64,000 nt of DNA from Coraliomargarita sp. (GCA_024638885.1 JAHEJL010000001.1:335001-399000); one strand, 5' to 3'; positions 8,515-17,940 are shown, numbered from the stretch's first letter. Notes: a model not told the origin generated them from the sequence alone. Translations and numbers: made by a program.

Positions 8515-9665
8515 CCTCACCTCTCACGCGTCTCTTCAAGGATGCCAAGCCGCAGGAAGCCGCGATGCTCCCCGGTAACCGCTTCTTCGTGCGGCGCCTC
8601 GCCGTCGAGGGCGAAGACGTCCCCGGCCAGGTGAACCTCGCGCTCGAGGCCATCTCCCCCTTCCCGCTCGAGCAGATGCTCGTCGGCTTCGTCACGTCCG
8701 CGGACGGCAAGCAGGTGCTCGCCTACGCCGCGCATCGCCGCCGCTTCACCGCCGAAGAAAGCTTCGCGTGGCCGGAAGACTGCCAGGTCGTCCCGGAATT
8801 CCTCGCCCTCGTCGGGCACCGTCCCGCCGCCGACGGCATCGTCGTGCATCGCGGCGATGAACGCCTCACCGCGCTTGCCTGGAAGGCCGGCGAAGAACTG
8901 CCGGCCGCGATCGCCGTGGCCGAGCTCGCCGACGCCGACGAAGCCGGCCTCGCCCGCGAAGCCGCCGCCCGCGCGGACCTCGCGGCCGACGTGCCCGTCG
9001 AGACCCTGACCGGTCCGCTGTCCGGCCTGCTCGTCGAAGGCAACCTCGTGCTGAAGCGCGAAGACGGCGCCGCCTTCACCATCCCCAAGAAGGGCCTGGA
9101 CGACTCCGACATCCGCGACAGCGACTTCCTCGCCGAGCGCCGCAAGAAGGAGCGCCTGAACCTCATCCTCTGGAACGCCGCGCGCCTCGGCGCCGCCGTG
9201 CTCGCCATCTCCCTGCTCCTCGACCTCGCCGGCCTCGTCGTCGGCATGCGCACGCGCGCGCTCGAAGCCGCGAACGACGCCCGCCGCCCGCTCGTCGAGG
9301 ACATCGAAGCCTCGCAGGCCATCACCACCCGCATCCTCGAGCTCGGCGTGAAGCGCCTGCTCCCCATCGAGATGCTCGCGCTCGTGAACGAGAAGCGCCC
9401 CGCGACCGTCGAGTTCACCAACATCCACTGCGAGCTCAAGAAGCCCAAGGACAGCACGCTGACCAAGCCGATCATGACCGTGGACGCCAAGACGCCGAAC
9501 GCGGGGGACATCTCCGACTTCCTCAAGGCCGTGCAGGCCATGCCGGAAGTCGAGGCCGTGACCAACAGCGAGCCGCGCGTGCGGGAGACCTCCACCACCT
9601 TCCGCCTCGAGATCACCTTCAAGCAGGCCGCGCTCCTCAAGGCCGCCGAGACCATCAAACAATGA
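8511..9665 (+). CDS. gspL: GspL-like cytoplasmic/inner-membrane assembly protein
   Basis: Position in operon, 4-bp overlaps, ATPase-like N-terminal half and a single central TM (LGAAVLAISLLLDLAGLVV). Confidence 0.6.
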   Translation: MTSPLTRLFKDAKPQEAAMLPGNRFFVRRLAVEGEDVPGQVNLALEAISPFPLEQMLVGFVTSADGKQVLAYAAHRRRFTAEESFAWPEDCQVVPEFLALVGHRPAADGIVVHRGDERLTALAWKAGEELPAAIAVAELADADEAGLAREAAARADLAADVPVETLTGPLSGLLVEGNLVLKREDGAAFTIPKKGLDDSDIRDSDFLAERRKKERLNLILWNAARLGAAVLAISLLLDLAGLVVGMRTRALEAANDARRPLVEDIEASQAITTRILELGVKRLLPIEMLALVNEKRPATVEFTNIHCELKKPKDSTLTKPIMTVDAKTPNAGDISDFLKAVQAMPEVEAVTNSEPRVRETSTTFRLEITFKQAALLKAAETIKQ

Positions 9666-10231
9666 AACATTTCTTCTTCAGCCTGAAACCCCGCGAGCGG
9701 CTCATGGCCCTCGCCGCGCTGCTCGTCGCCGCGACCCTGTGGTCGACCGGCGCCTGGGCCCGCGTCCGCGGCGGCTGGGACGCCTGGCGCACCCTCGAGG
9801 AGGACGCGCTCGTCCAGAAGTCGTGGCTCGCGAAGGAACGCGAGATCCGCACCGCCACCGCCGTGGCCGTGCAGGGCCTCGATTCCGGCCATGGCTATGA
9901 CCAGGCCAAGCTCGTCGCCGAAGCCGTCAACGCCACCAAGGAAGCCGGCCTCAACGCCAACACCGAATCGCCCAAGACCAGCAAGGCCGGGAAGTTCGCG
10001 ATCCACTCGCTCCAGATGAGCTGCCGCAAGGCGGACCTCGCGAGCGTGCTGCGCTTCTACGACAGCGTGAAGTCGCGCGCCCCGTATCTCGCCATCGGCC
10101 AGCTCTCCATGACGGCCGACCGCGGTTCCGCCGGCACCGTCACCTTCAAGGCCACGATCACCGCGCTCGAACTCCTCGGCGAACTGCCGGCCGGAGCGAA
10201 GGCGGCGGGCGAGCCGGAGGCGGGGAAGTAG
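9662..10231 (+). CDS. gspM: GspM-like protein
   Basis: N-terminal MKHFFFSLKPRERLMALAALLVAATLW, size 189 aa, operon position. Confidence 0.6.
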   Translation: MKHFFFSLKPRERLMALAALLVAATLWSTGAWARVRGGWDAWRTLEEDALVQKSWLAKEREIRTATAVAVQGLDSGHGYDQAKLVAEAVNATKEAGLNANTESPKTSKAGKFAIHSLQMSCRKADLASVLRFYDSVKSRAPYLAIGQLSMTADRGSAGTVTFKATITALELLGELPAGAKAAGEPEAGK

Positions 10232-10282
10232 ACTAGAGGCTCCGTGGACCAGAGGCCCGGAGGCGCAGGGAGAGCAGGCTAG

Positions 10283-10504
10283 CTGGCGCGTTGACAAGTT
10301 GGCATGTGGGCAAGGGAGGCAGGGGCCGCCGCAGGGCGGCCGGAGGTAGGGGCGTGGCTACGCCGCGCCCTCCAAGCAAGGAGTGCACGATGAATCGTGC
10401 CCCCACCCTGGTTCGCCCTGCGGCGAACTCGTTTGGATAGGGCGGCGATCGAAGGACGTATGACGTGCGTCGGCGAACGGACGTGATGGCGAGCACGTCC
10501 CACC
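10283..10504. repeat. Five-hairpin element (array A) preceded by degenerate 8-bp tandem repeats
   Basis: 8-mers CTGGCGCG/TTGACAAG/TTGGCATG/TGGGCAAG (10283-10314); hairpins at 10324-10341, 10350-10370, 10385-10400, 10411-10428, 10479-10500. Confidence 0.9.
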
Positions 10505-10532
10505 CTGCGAAGTCGTGGCCGCGTGACCGCGC

Positions 10533-11765
10533 TCAGAAGCGGAAGCTCGAGCTGACTTCGAAGACGGCGGCGACGATCGCGAAGGCGATGAAGGCGACGA
10601 ACGAGAAAGCGGCGACGAGGACCGAAGCGGAGATGGTCTGCGAGATCGTGCCGAGCCAGCGGTCGAGCTCGGCGCGGTAGGAGCGCGAGATGTCGCGGAG
10701 GCCGGGCGCCAGGTTGCCGGTCTGTTCGGCGACGGCGACGCGGTCGAGGAGCAGGCGCGGGAAGTAGCCCGTGCGGGCGAGGGCCTTCGAAAGGCTGTCG
10801 CCTTCGAGCACGCGGTCGGTGGCTTCGCGGAGCTGCTGGCGGAGGGCGCGGTTCGGCGCGGTCTTCTCGGCGAGGCGGAGGGCCTCGGCGGTCGTGATGC
10901 CGTTCTCGAGGAGCACCGCGAGCGTGTGGCAGAAGTTGAGGACCGAGACGCGCATCACGAAGGAGCCGGCGAGGGGCACCTTGAGCAGGAGCGCGTCGGA
11001 GGCGATCTTGCCCTCCTCCGTCTTGCGCCAGCGGGCGACGCCGATGACGCCGAGGATGGCGGCGACCAGGACGATCGGGCCGACCACCACGAACACGCTG
11101 GCGAAGTTCATCAGCAGCTTGGTCGAGAGGGGCAGCTTGCCGCCGAGGGAGGTCAGGAGCGTCTGCAGGCGGGGCAGCAGGAAGAGGACGAAGAAGATGA
11201 CGACGCCGATGGCGATGACGCAGATGAAGAGCGGGTAGGCCATCGCGCTGACCAGCTTGCGCTTGAATTCCTTCTGCTCGGTGAAGTGCGTGATCAGGCG
11301 CTCGAGGACGTCGCGGATGTTGCCCGTGGCCTCGCCGGCGGCGATGAGGTTGAGCGTCTGGCCGTCGAAGACCTTCGGGTAGGCGCCCATCGCGACGGAG
11401 AGGCTCTGGCCTTCGCCGAGCTTGCCCCAGATGCCGGCGCAGAGCGCGCGGAGGCGGGACTTCTGGAGGCGGAGGGCGAGGAGACGGAGCGCTTCGCCGG
11501 CGGACATGCCGGAGCGGACGAGGTCGGCCATCGCCTCGAGGAACGGCAGGCACTCGGCTTCGGTCGGCTCGAGGTCCTTGTCGGACGGGCCGCCTTCGCG
11601 GACGGCTTCCTTGGCGCGCACGGCGGCGCCGGCTTCCTCGACCTTGAGGGGCTTCAGGCCGCGGGCCTGGAGCTTGCGGAGCGCGTCGCGACGCGTCTGG
11701 GATTCGACGGTGCCTTCGGTCACGGCGCCCGAGGCGTCGCGCGCGGAGTAGTTGAAGACAGCCAT
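10533..11765 (-). CDS. gspF: Type II secretion inner-membrane protein GspF
   Basis: 410 aa; MAVFNYSARDASGAVTEGTVESQTRRDALRKLQARGL; two T2SSF domains. Confidence 0.95.
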   Translation of the reverse strand: MAVFNYSARDASGAVTEGTVESQTRRDALRKLQARGLKPLKVEEAGAAVRAKEAVREGGPSDKDLEPTEAECLPFLEAMADLVRSGMSAGEALRLLALRLQKSRLRALCAGIWGKLGEGQSLSVAMGAYPKVFDGQTLNLIAAGEATGNIRDVLERLITHFTEQKEFKRKLVSAMAYPLFICVIAIGVVIFFVLFLLPRLQTLLTSLGGKLPLSTKLLMNFASVFVVVGPIVLVAAILGVIGVARWRKTEEGKIASDALLLKVPLAGSFVMRVSVLNFCHTLAVLLENGITTAEALRLAEKTAPNRALRQQLREATDRVLEGDSLSKALARTGYFPRLLLDRVAVAEQTGNLAPGLRDISRSYRAELDRWLGTISQTISASVLVAAFSFVAFIAFAIVAAVFEVSSSFRF

Positions 11766-11771
11766 CGTCGC

Positions 11772-13451
11772 TTACTCGTTGGAGCTGAGGTTGCGGACGA
11801 GCTCGTCGATGGTCGTGAGACCCGCGACGACCTTGAGCCAGCCGGCCTTGGCGAGGGGGCGCATGCCCTGCTCGATGGCCTTCTCGGTGAGCTCGCGGTT
11901 CGAGACGCGGCCGACGATGAGGTCGTGCAGCGGCTTCGGGTGGAAGATCTCGAAGACGCCGACGCGGCCGCGGTAGCCCGTGTTGCGGCACTTGCGGCAG
12001 CCGCAGGCTTCCTTGAGCGACGTCACGTCCTTCAGGAAGGATTCGTCCATGCCGAGCGCGTCGAGGGCCGGCAGGAGCTTCGCGCGGTCGACCGGGACGG
12101 TCTTGGCGCAATCCGGGCAGAGGCGGCGGACGAGGCGCTGGGCGATGACCAGCTCGACGGCGGACCCGACGAGGAAGGGCTCGACGCCCATGTCGACGAG
12201 GCGCGTGATGGCGCCGGGCGCGTCGTTCGTGTGGAGGGTCGAGAAGACCAGGTGGCCCGTGAGCGAGGCGCGGATGGAGATCTCGGCCGTCTCGAGGTCG
12301 CGGATCTCACCGACCATGATGACGTCCGGGTCCTGGCGCAGCGTGCTGCGGAGGGCGCCGGCGAAGGTGAGGCCGATCTCCGCGCGCGTCTGCACCTGGT
12401 TGGCGCCGGGCACCTCGTATTCGATCGGGTCTTCGATCGTCACGATGCGGATGTCGGGGGAATTGATCGCCTGGAGGAAGGCGTTGAGCGTGGTCGACTT
12501 GCCGGAGCCCGTCGGGCCCGTGACCAGGATGATGCCGTGCGGGTAGTCGAGGACCTTGCGGACCGCGGCCTGCTCCTCGGCGTTCATGCCGATGCGGTCC
12601 ATGTTGTAGGCCTCCTTGCGCTGGTTGAGCAGTCGCAGCGAGACGGACTCGGCGTAGATGGTCGGGATGGTCGAGACGCGGATATCGAGGACGTTCTTGC
12701 CGTCGCGGAAGTTGATGCGGCCGTCCTGCGGGAGGCGGCGCTCCGAGATGTTGAGGCGCGCCATGATCTTCAGGCGCGAGATGATCGCGTCCTGGAAGCG
12801 GGCGAGGTTGTCGGGCAGCGGGATGGCGATGAGGATGCCGTCGACGCGGTAGCGGATGCGCAGGTTGTTCTCCTGCGGCTCGAAGTGCACGTCGGTCGCG
12901 CCTTCGGCGACGGCCTGGGTGAGGACCTCGGTGACGAAGCGCACGACGGCGGCGTCCTGGTCGGCTTCGACGTCGTTGGCCGTCTCGGCGGCGGGCAGGT
13001 CGTCGCCTTCGTCCTCGAGGCTGCCGGAACCCACGCCGTAGTTCTCGTTGATGAGGGCGCTCACGCGTTCGGGCGGAGCGAGGTACCACTTCGGGCGACG
13101 CGGGGCGAAGGTCGCGACCCAGTCGGCCGTGTCGGTGTCGGGCGGCAGCGCGGTGACGAGGCGGAGACGGCCTTCTTCGCCGGGGAGCAGGGTCGGGACG
13201 ACCTGGGCTTCGGAGGCGATGCGCGCCGGGAGGACCTTCATGCCCTCCGGATCGATGGCGGGCTCCTCGAGGACCTCGAGGCCCGTGAGGCGGGAGAGCT
13301 CGGCGAGGAGCGCGGCCTCGTCGAGGTTGAGCGCCAGGGCGAGGAACTTGAAGCGACCTTCGCGCGGGGTCTCCGCGAACGAAGCGCGAACTTCGTCGGT
13401 CAGGCGCTCGGCCAGGGCCGAGGGCAGTCCGTGCCGGTCGACGGTCAGCAT
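11772..13451 (-). CDS. gspE: Type II secretion ATPase GspE
   Basis: GPTGSGKSTTLNAFL Walker A, VGEIRDLETAEISIRASLTGHLVFSTLHTNDA; zinc CPDC…CRKC. Confidence 0.97.
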   Translation of the reverse strand: MLTVDRHGLPSALAERLTDEVRASFAETPREGRFKFLALALNLDEAALLAELSRLTGLEVLEEPAIDPEGMKVLPARIASEAQVVPTLLPGEEGRLRLVTALPPDTDTADWVATFAPRRPKWYLAPPERVSALINENYGVGSGSLEDEGDDLPAAETANDVEADQDAAVVRFVTEVLTQAVAEGATDVHFEPQENNLRIRYRVDGILIAIPLPDNLARFQDAIISRLKIMARLNISERRLPQDGRINFRDGKNVLDIRVSTIPTIYAESVSLRLLNQRKEAYNMDRIGMNAEEQAAVRKVLDYPHGIILVTGPTGSGKSTTLNAFLQAINSPDIRIVTIEDPIEYEVPGANQVQTRAEIGLTFAGALRSTLRQDPDVIMVGEIRDLETAEISIRASLTGHLVFSTLHTNDAPGAITRLVDMGVEPFLVGSAVELVIAQRLVRRLCPDCAKTVPVDRAKLLPALDALGMDESFLKDVTSLKEACGCRKCRNTGYRGRVGVFEIFHPKPLHDLIVGRVSNRELTEKAIEQGMRPLAKAGWLKVVAGLTTIDELVRNLSSNE

Positions 13452-13452
13452 G

Positions 13453-15588
13453 TTACTTCTTCTCGGGAGCGACCGGGGCGGCGGGCGCCTTGCCGGGGAC
13501 GTTGTCGATGATCTTCTTCACCTCGGAGCCGATGGCGCTGTTGGTGGCGCGGCTGAGGGCGTCGAGGTTGTCGACGGCCGTGCTGTTGAGCACGTAGGGG
13601 CGGAGGAAGATGATGAGCTCCTGCTTCTCCTCGAGGTTGGTCGAGGAGCCGAAGATGTCGCCGATGATCGGGATCGGGCCGAGGCGCGAGGTGGACTTCG
13701 TGGTCACCGTGCGCTGGAGGCCGCCGAGGACGACGATCTCGCCGCTCATCGCGCTCACGAAGGAGTCGGTGGTGCGGCGGCCGATGATCGGCTGGTCGTT
13801 GCCGTCGAGGACGGTCGTGCCGAGGATGTCTTCGACGGACTGCGAGACCTGGAGCTGGACGGAGCCGTCCTTGCCGATGAGCGGCAGGACCTTGAGCTGG
13901 ATGCCGATGTCGCGCTGCGAGACCGTGGAGGTCGAGGCGCCGGTCGTGGTCGAGAGCGTCGAGCCGGTGATGACCGGGCGGGATTCGCCGACGAAGATCG
14001 TGGCTTCCTTGTTATGGGTCGTCGTGATGGCCGGCACCGAGAGGACCTTGAGGTCGCCCTTGCGCGGGGTGGTGACGAGGCCGATGGTGGCGCTGAGGCT
14101 GTTCGAGCCGGCGGCGAGCGTGCCCTGGGAGGCGTTCACCGCCGTGGTGTTCGCGCCGATGGTCGTGTTGGTCGTCGCGGGGACGCCGTTGACGCCGAAG
14201 CCGGCGCCGGTGCCGCCGATGCCGGTCAGCTTGCCGTTGGTGACCGTGAGGCCGAGGGTGTTGAAGCCGTTGGTCTCGTTGTCGGAGAGCTTCACTTCGG
14301 CGATGACGACCTCGATGCGGACCTGCGGGAGGACGATGTCGACCTTGTCGATCAGGTCATGGAGGAGGCGGAGGTCGTCGTTGGTGCCGGAGACCACGAC
14401 GGAGTTGCTGCGGATGTCCGGCAGGACCGTGAGGTTGCTGCTGAACTCGTCGGCGCCCATCTGGGCGGGGCCGGCGGCGGCCGCGGCGGCGCCCGGAGCG
14501 GCGACCGGCACCGGAGCGCGGTTGAGGGTCGTGTTGCGGACCGTGTTACCGGCGCGGGCGGCGGCGGTGGTCTGGCCCGTGACGAGGGAGGTGACGAGCG
14601 TCGCGACCTGCTGGGCGTCGGCGTGGCGCAGGAAGATGACGTCGGTCTTCGTGTTCGGGTTGGACTTCTGGTCGAGCGTCTCGATCAGCTTGTCGAAGAA
14701 GTCGTGCTGGTCGGCCGAGCCCATGAGCAGCACGCGGTTGGTGCGCTCGTCGGCGAGGAAGGTCGTGCCCGTGCTGAGGCGGAAGGGAGCGCCGCCGGCG
14801 GCGACCTGCGGCGTGCGGAGCATCGCGGTCAGCTTCGTCACCATGTCGGTGGCCATCGCGTTCTTGAGCGTGTAGCTCTTGGTCACGACGAGGTCGAGCT
14901 GCGGACGGTCGAGCTGGGCGACCAGGTTCTCGATCTTCTGGAGATTCGTGATCGAGTCGGTGACGAGGAAGGCGTTGTTACGGCCGAAGTAGATGGGCGG
15001 CGAAGCCAGGGTCGTGTTGAGGCTGCCGGTGATCTGGGTCACGAACTCCTGCGCGTTGGCGTGCTTGAGCGTGAAGATCTTCGTGGCGATGCGGCCGCTG
15101 GGCGGGAGCGCCAAGGCCGAGCCGGCGATGAGCGAGGGCGACTCGGACTTCGCGACGAGGTTCGGGACGACCTTCAGGAACTTGTCGCCCTGCTGGATGA
15201 CGGCGATGCCGTTGAGGTTCAGGAGGGTCTCGAGGGCGAGGAGGGCTTCGTCGCGGGTGATCGAGGCCGGGAGGGAGAGCGTGTAGACGCTGGCGGGGAG
15301 CGCCTGCGGGCGGAGGATCGACTTGCCCGTCCAGCGCTGCATCAGGTCGAGCACCTGGGCGACGGTCTCGTCGCGCAGGATGACGGGGCCGACCTGGTCG
15401 GAACCGTTGAGTCCCGGGAGGGGCACCGCGGCGGCGACGGCGGCGACCGGGGCCGGCGAAGCGGCAGGCGCGGCCGGGGCGGCGGCGGGAGCCGGAGCAG
15501 CCTGGGCGAAGCCGAGCGAAGGCGCCAAAGAGGCGGCCATCAGCAGGCAGGAAAGGGGCAGGAACACCCGGCGCTCACGAGGGGACAT
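13453..15588 (-). CDS. gspD: Type II secretion secretin GspD
   Basis: N0-N3 type repeats, VPAITTTHNKEATIFVGESRPVITG secretin motifs; ATG (MSPRERRVFLPLSCLLMAASLAPSLGFA) preferred over upstream GTG at 15603. Confidence 0.95.
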   Translation of the reverse strand: MSPRERRVFLPLSCLLMAASLAPSLGFAQAAPAPAAAPAAPAASPAPVAAVAAAVPLPGLNGSDQVGPVILRDETVAQVLDLMQRWTGKSILRPQALPASVYTLSLPASITRDEALLALETLLNLNGIAVIQQGDKFLKVVPNLVAKSESPSLIAGSALALPPSGRIATKIFTLKHANAQEFVTQITGSLNTTLASPPIYFGRNNAFLVTDSITNLQKIENLVAQLDRPQLDLVVTKSYTLKNAMATDMVTKLTAMLRTPQVAAGGAPFRLSTGTTFLADERTNRVLLMGSADQHDFFDKLIETLDQKSNPNTKTDVIFLRHADAQQVATLVTSLVTGQTTAAARAGNTVRNTTLNRAPVPVAAPGAAAAAAGPAQMGADEFSSNLTVLPDIRSNSVVVSGTNDDLRLLHDLIDKVDIVLPQVRIEVVIAEVKLSDNETNGFNTLGLTVTNGKLTGIGGTGAGFGVNGVPATTNTTIGANTTAVNASQGTLAAGSNSLSATIGLVTTPRKGDLKVLSVPAITTTHNKEATIFVGESRPVITGSTLSTTTGASTSTVSQRDIGIQLKVLPLIGKDGSVQLQVSQSVEDILGTTVLDGNDQPIIGRRTTDSFVSAMSGEIVVLGGLQRTVTTKSTSRLGPIPIIGDIFGSSTNLEEKQELIIFLRPYVLNSTAVDNLDALSRATNSAIGSEVKKIIDNVPGKAPAAPVAPEKK

Positions 15589-15602
15589 AATAGGGCTAAT
15601 CA

Positions 15603-15636
15603 CTTGGATAAGGGGTACGCCTTGGATAACACCAAG
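15603..15636. promoter_or_regulatory. 9-bp direct repeat CTTGGATAA x2 (18-bp period) upstream of gspD
   Basis: Exact copies at 15603-15611 and 15621-15629; second copy also forms CTTGG-ATAACA-CCAAG. Confidence 0.5.
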
Positions 15637-15702
15637 CGGGCGAAATAGTTCGATGAAAAATCCGATTTTATGAGGTTATTTTAGGATGTATCCCTTTGGC
15701 GG

Positions 15703-15743
15703 ATAGGGGCTGAACCCTATGAAGGTGAACATTATTTCACCTT
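15703..15743. other. Two tandem hairpins in the gspD / 15797 divergent intergenic region
   Basis: ATAGGG-GCTGAA-CCCTAT (15703-15720) and AAGGTGAA-CATTAT-TTCACCTT (15722-15743). Confidence 0.65.
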
Positions 15744-15796
15744 TTCCTTGCCGAACCCCCAAAAAGCGACATATCAGGCATAAAAGTCCCGAAAAC

Positions 15797-16336
15797 ATGC
15801 GCGAAGACCTCCCCGACTGGCTGGGCAAGCCCCCGCTCCGCGGAACCGACCAATGGAACGTGTGGCTGGCCAAATGGCGGCGTTATGCGAAGACGGAGCT
15901 CCGCGACTCGGCGGCGGACGACCCGGATTATGACTACGGCCTGCTGACGGTCGAAGAACGCTGGCGGGTCGCCCTCCGCCTCCAGGTCCAAGGCCAGATC
16001 GAGGCCGGCCGGCAGAACGGCCCCATCCCGATGTCGCTCGTGCTCGGCCGCAAGGTCAGCGACCTCGACCATGCCGGGGTCGTCGCCTGGCAGGTCGGGC
16101 GTTCCGTCGTCTCGCCGATTCCGGACGAAGCCTTCACCCGCGCGCTCGAATGGAGCAACCAGCGGGAGAACCCGCGGCGTCGCCGCATCTCGCACGGCAT
16201 CCGTTACGGCTTCATCGCCGGCCTCGGCGGCGAACCCGCGTCGCCCGCCTGGTCGTCGCCGGACTACGTGGCCGCCTACGAAGCCGCGTGGGAACTCGGC
16301 AACGCGATCGCGATCGAGACGGACCCACGGGGATAG
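15797..16336 (+). CDS. Hypothetical protein
   Basis: ORF with coding-like composition, MREDLPDWLGKPPLRGTDQWNVWLAKWRRYAKTELRDS; no recognised domain. Confidence 0.65.
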   Translation: MREDLPDWLGKPPLRGTDQWNVWLAKWRRYAKTELRDSAADDPDYDYGLLTVEERWRVALRLQVQGQIEAGRQNGPIPMSLVLGRKVSDLDHAGVVAWQVGRSVVSPIPDEAFTRALEWSNQRENPRRRRISHGIRYGFIAGLGGEPASPAWSSPDYVAAYEAAWELGNAIAIETDPRG

Positions 16337-16386
16337 GTTGCGGAAGCCCCGCTCCCGGGCAGAGTGTCTTTCCAATAAACATCCAG

Positions 16387-17742
16387 ATGGATTATCTTAC
16401 GCCTATCCTCCTGGTCGCCGTGCTCGTCGCGGTGGCCTACCTCGCCTTCTTCAAGTCCGCCGGTCCCGCTGGCGACGACAAGGGCAGCGCGCTGCTGATC
16501 GACGACCTGCGTCGCCAGCTCGGCGAGGCGACCGCCGCCGCCGAACGCGAACGCGCGGCCAAGACCGACGCCCTCGCGCGCGCTTCCGCCGCCGAGGCCG
16601 CCCGCAACGCGGGGCACCAGCAGCTGACCGCCGCCCTCGCCTCCCATGACGCCGCGCTCGCGCAGCTGCGCGCCGACAACACCAAGGCGCAGGCCGAAGC
16701 CAACGCCCGCCACGAGCGCGACATCGCCGAGCTCAAGGTCTCCTTCTCCAAGATGAGCACCGACGTGCTCCGCGGCATGACGCCCGACGTCACCAAGGAA
16801 GTCGCCAGCCAGGTCTCGCCGCTGATCGCCCAGATCAACACCGCGCTCGGCAACTACCGCGACACCATGAGCCAGAGCCTCGCCAACCAAGGCGACGCCC
16901 TGACGCAGGTCCGCGCTCAGATGAAGACCATCAGCGAGACCACGGCCGCGCTGGCCACCAGCACCACCGACTTCACCTCCGTGCTCAAGTCGTCGCAGCA
17001 CCGCGGCAAGTGGGGCGAGCAGACGCTCCGCAACGTCGTCGAAGCGGCCGGCCTCAGCCCGCACTGCGACTTCGCGGAACAGGTCTCGCAGGACGACGCC
17101 CGTCCGGACCTGATCGTGAAGCTGCCCGGCAACCGCTGCATCATCATCGACTCCAAGGTGCCCGAGTTCGACGTCGCCATCGCCGACCAGGCCGCGCCGA
17201 ACCGGCGCGAACTCGTCGCCGCGCACGCCGCCAAGCTCAAGAAGACCGTGCGCGACCTCGCCGCCAAGGATTACCCCGCGGCCATGGAGAAGCAGGGCGT
17301 GACGCCGTTCGACAAGGTCGTGCTCTTCCTCCCGGCCGAATCGCTCCTCAGCACCGCGCTCGAAGGCGACAACGAGCTCATCCTCGCCGCCGCCCGCGAA
17401 GGCATCCTGATCGCCACGCCCGCGACGCTCATGGGTTTCCTCGGCGCGATCAACCTCGCCTGGCAGCAGCACACCCAGGCCGAGAACGCCGGCAAGATCG
17501 CCGCGGAGGCGACCGAGCTCTTCGACCGCCTCGTGAAGTTCGCGGAGCATTTCACCAAGGTCCGCAAGGGCCTGCTCGCCGCCTCCGAAGGCCTCGACGC
17601 CGCCATCGGCAGCTACGAGACGCGCATCCGCCCGCAGGGCGAGCGCGTGCGCGAACTCGGCGGCGCCGCGAGCCGCGACGCCCTCAACGAGATCCATCCG
17701 GTCAACGCCACCATCCGCCGCCTCGAGAATTCGGCGGAGTAG
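16387..17742 (+). CDS. rmuC: DNA recombination protein RmuC
   Basis: N-terminal TM, coiled coil, HRGKWGEQTLRNVVEAAGL and PDLIVKLPGNRCIIIDSKVP RmuC motifs. Confidence 0.93.
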   Translation: MDYLTPILLVAVLVAVAYLAFFKSAGPAGDDKGSALLIDDLRRQLGEATAAAERERAAKTDALARASAAEAARNAGHQQLTAALASHDAALAQLRADNTKAQAEANARHERDIAELKVSFSKMSTDVLRGMTPDVTKEVASQVSPLIAQINTALGNYRDTMSQSLANQGDALTQVRAQMKTISETTAALATSTTDFTSVLKSSQHRGKWGEQTLRNVVEAAGLSPHCDFAEQVSQDDARPDLIVKLPGNRCIIIDSKVPEFDVAIADQAAPNRRELVAAHAAKLKKTVRDLAAKDYPAAMEKQGVTPFDKVVLFLPAESLLSTALEGDNELILAAAREGILIATPATLMGFLGAINLAWQQHTQAENAGKIAAEATELFDRLVKFAEHFTKVRKGLLAASEGLDAAIGSYETRIRPQGERVRELGGAASRDALNEIHPVNATIRRLENSAE

Positions 17743-17755
17743 GCGGGAATCCTGC

Positions 17756-17831
17756 TGGTGGAGCCGATGAGGTTCGAACTCACGGCCTCGTCATTGCGAA
17801 CGACGCGCTCTACCAACTGAGCTACGGCCCC
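17756..17831 (-). tRNA. tRNA-Ala(CGC), CCA encoded
   Basis: Cloverleaf GGGGCCG-TA-GCTC-AGTTGGTA-GAGC-G-CGTCG-TTCGCAA-TGACG-AGGCC-GTGAG-TTCGAAC-CTCAT-CGGCTCC-A-CCA; G3:U70 Ala identity pair. Confidence 0.95.
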
Positions 17832-17940
17832 AAACAGCAGGAGGATCAGGGAAGCCGCCCCCGCTGGGGCGGTCAAGGTTTAGATGCCTGTCGCCTTGCT
17901 TCGGGGCGGCTTAGCCCTAGGTTGGACCGTCCAAATCACC

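Noticed and set aside
10283-10504. CRISPR array
   Set aside because: Units are hairpins of different sequence without regular repeat-spacer structure; no cas genes.
10233-12111. 87-aa and 610-aa ORFs starting in array A
   Set aside because: Translations of the hairpin repeat or of alternate frames of gspE/gspF; Arg/Pro-rich artefacts.
13048-15648. 866-aa + strand ORF (and 10926..13511, 1575..4151, 32746..34833)
   Set aside because: Shadow ORFs opposite gspD/gspE, the cytochrome gene and feoB; no protein-like motifs.
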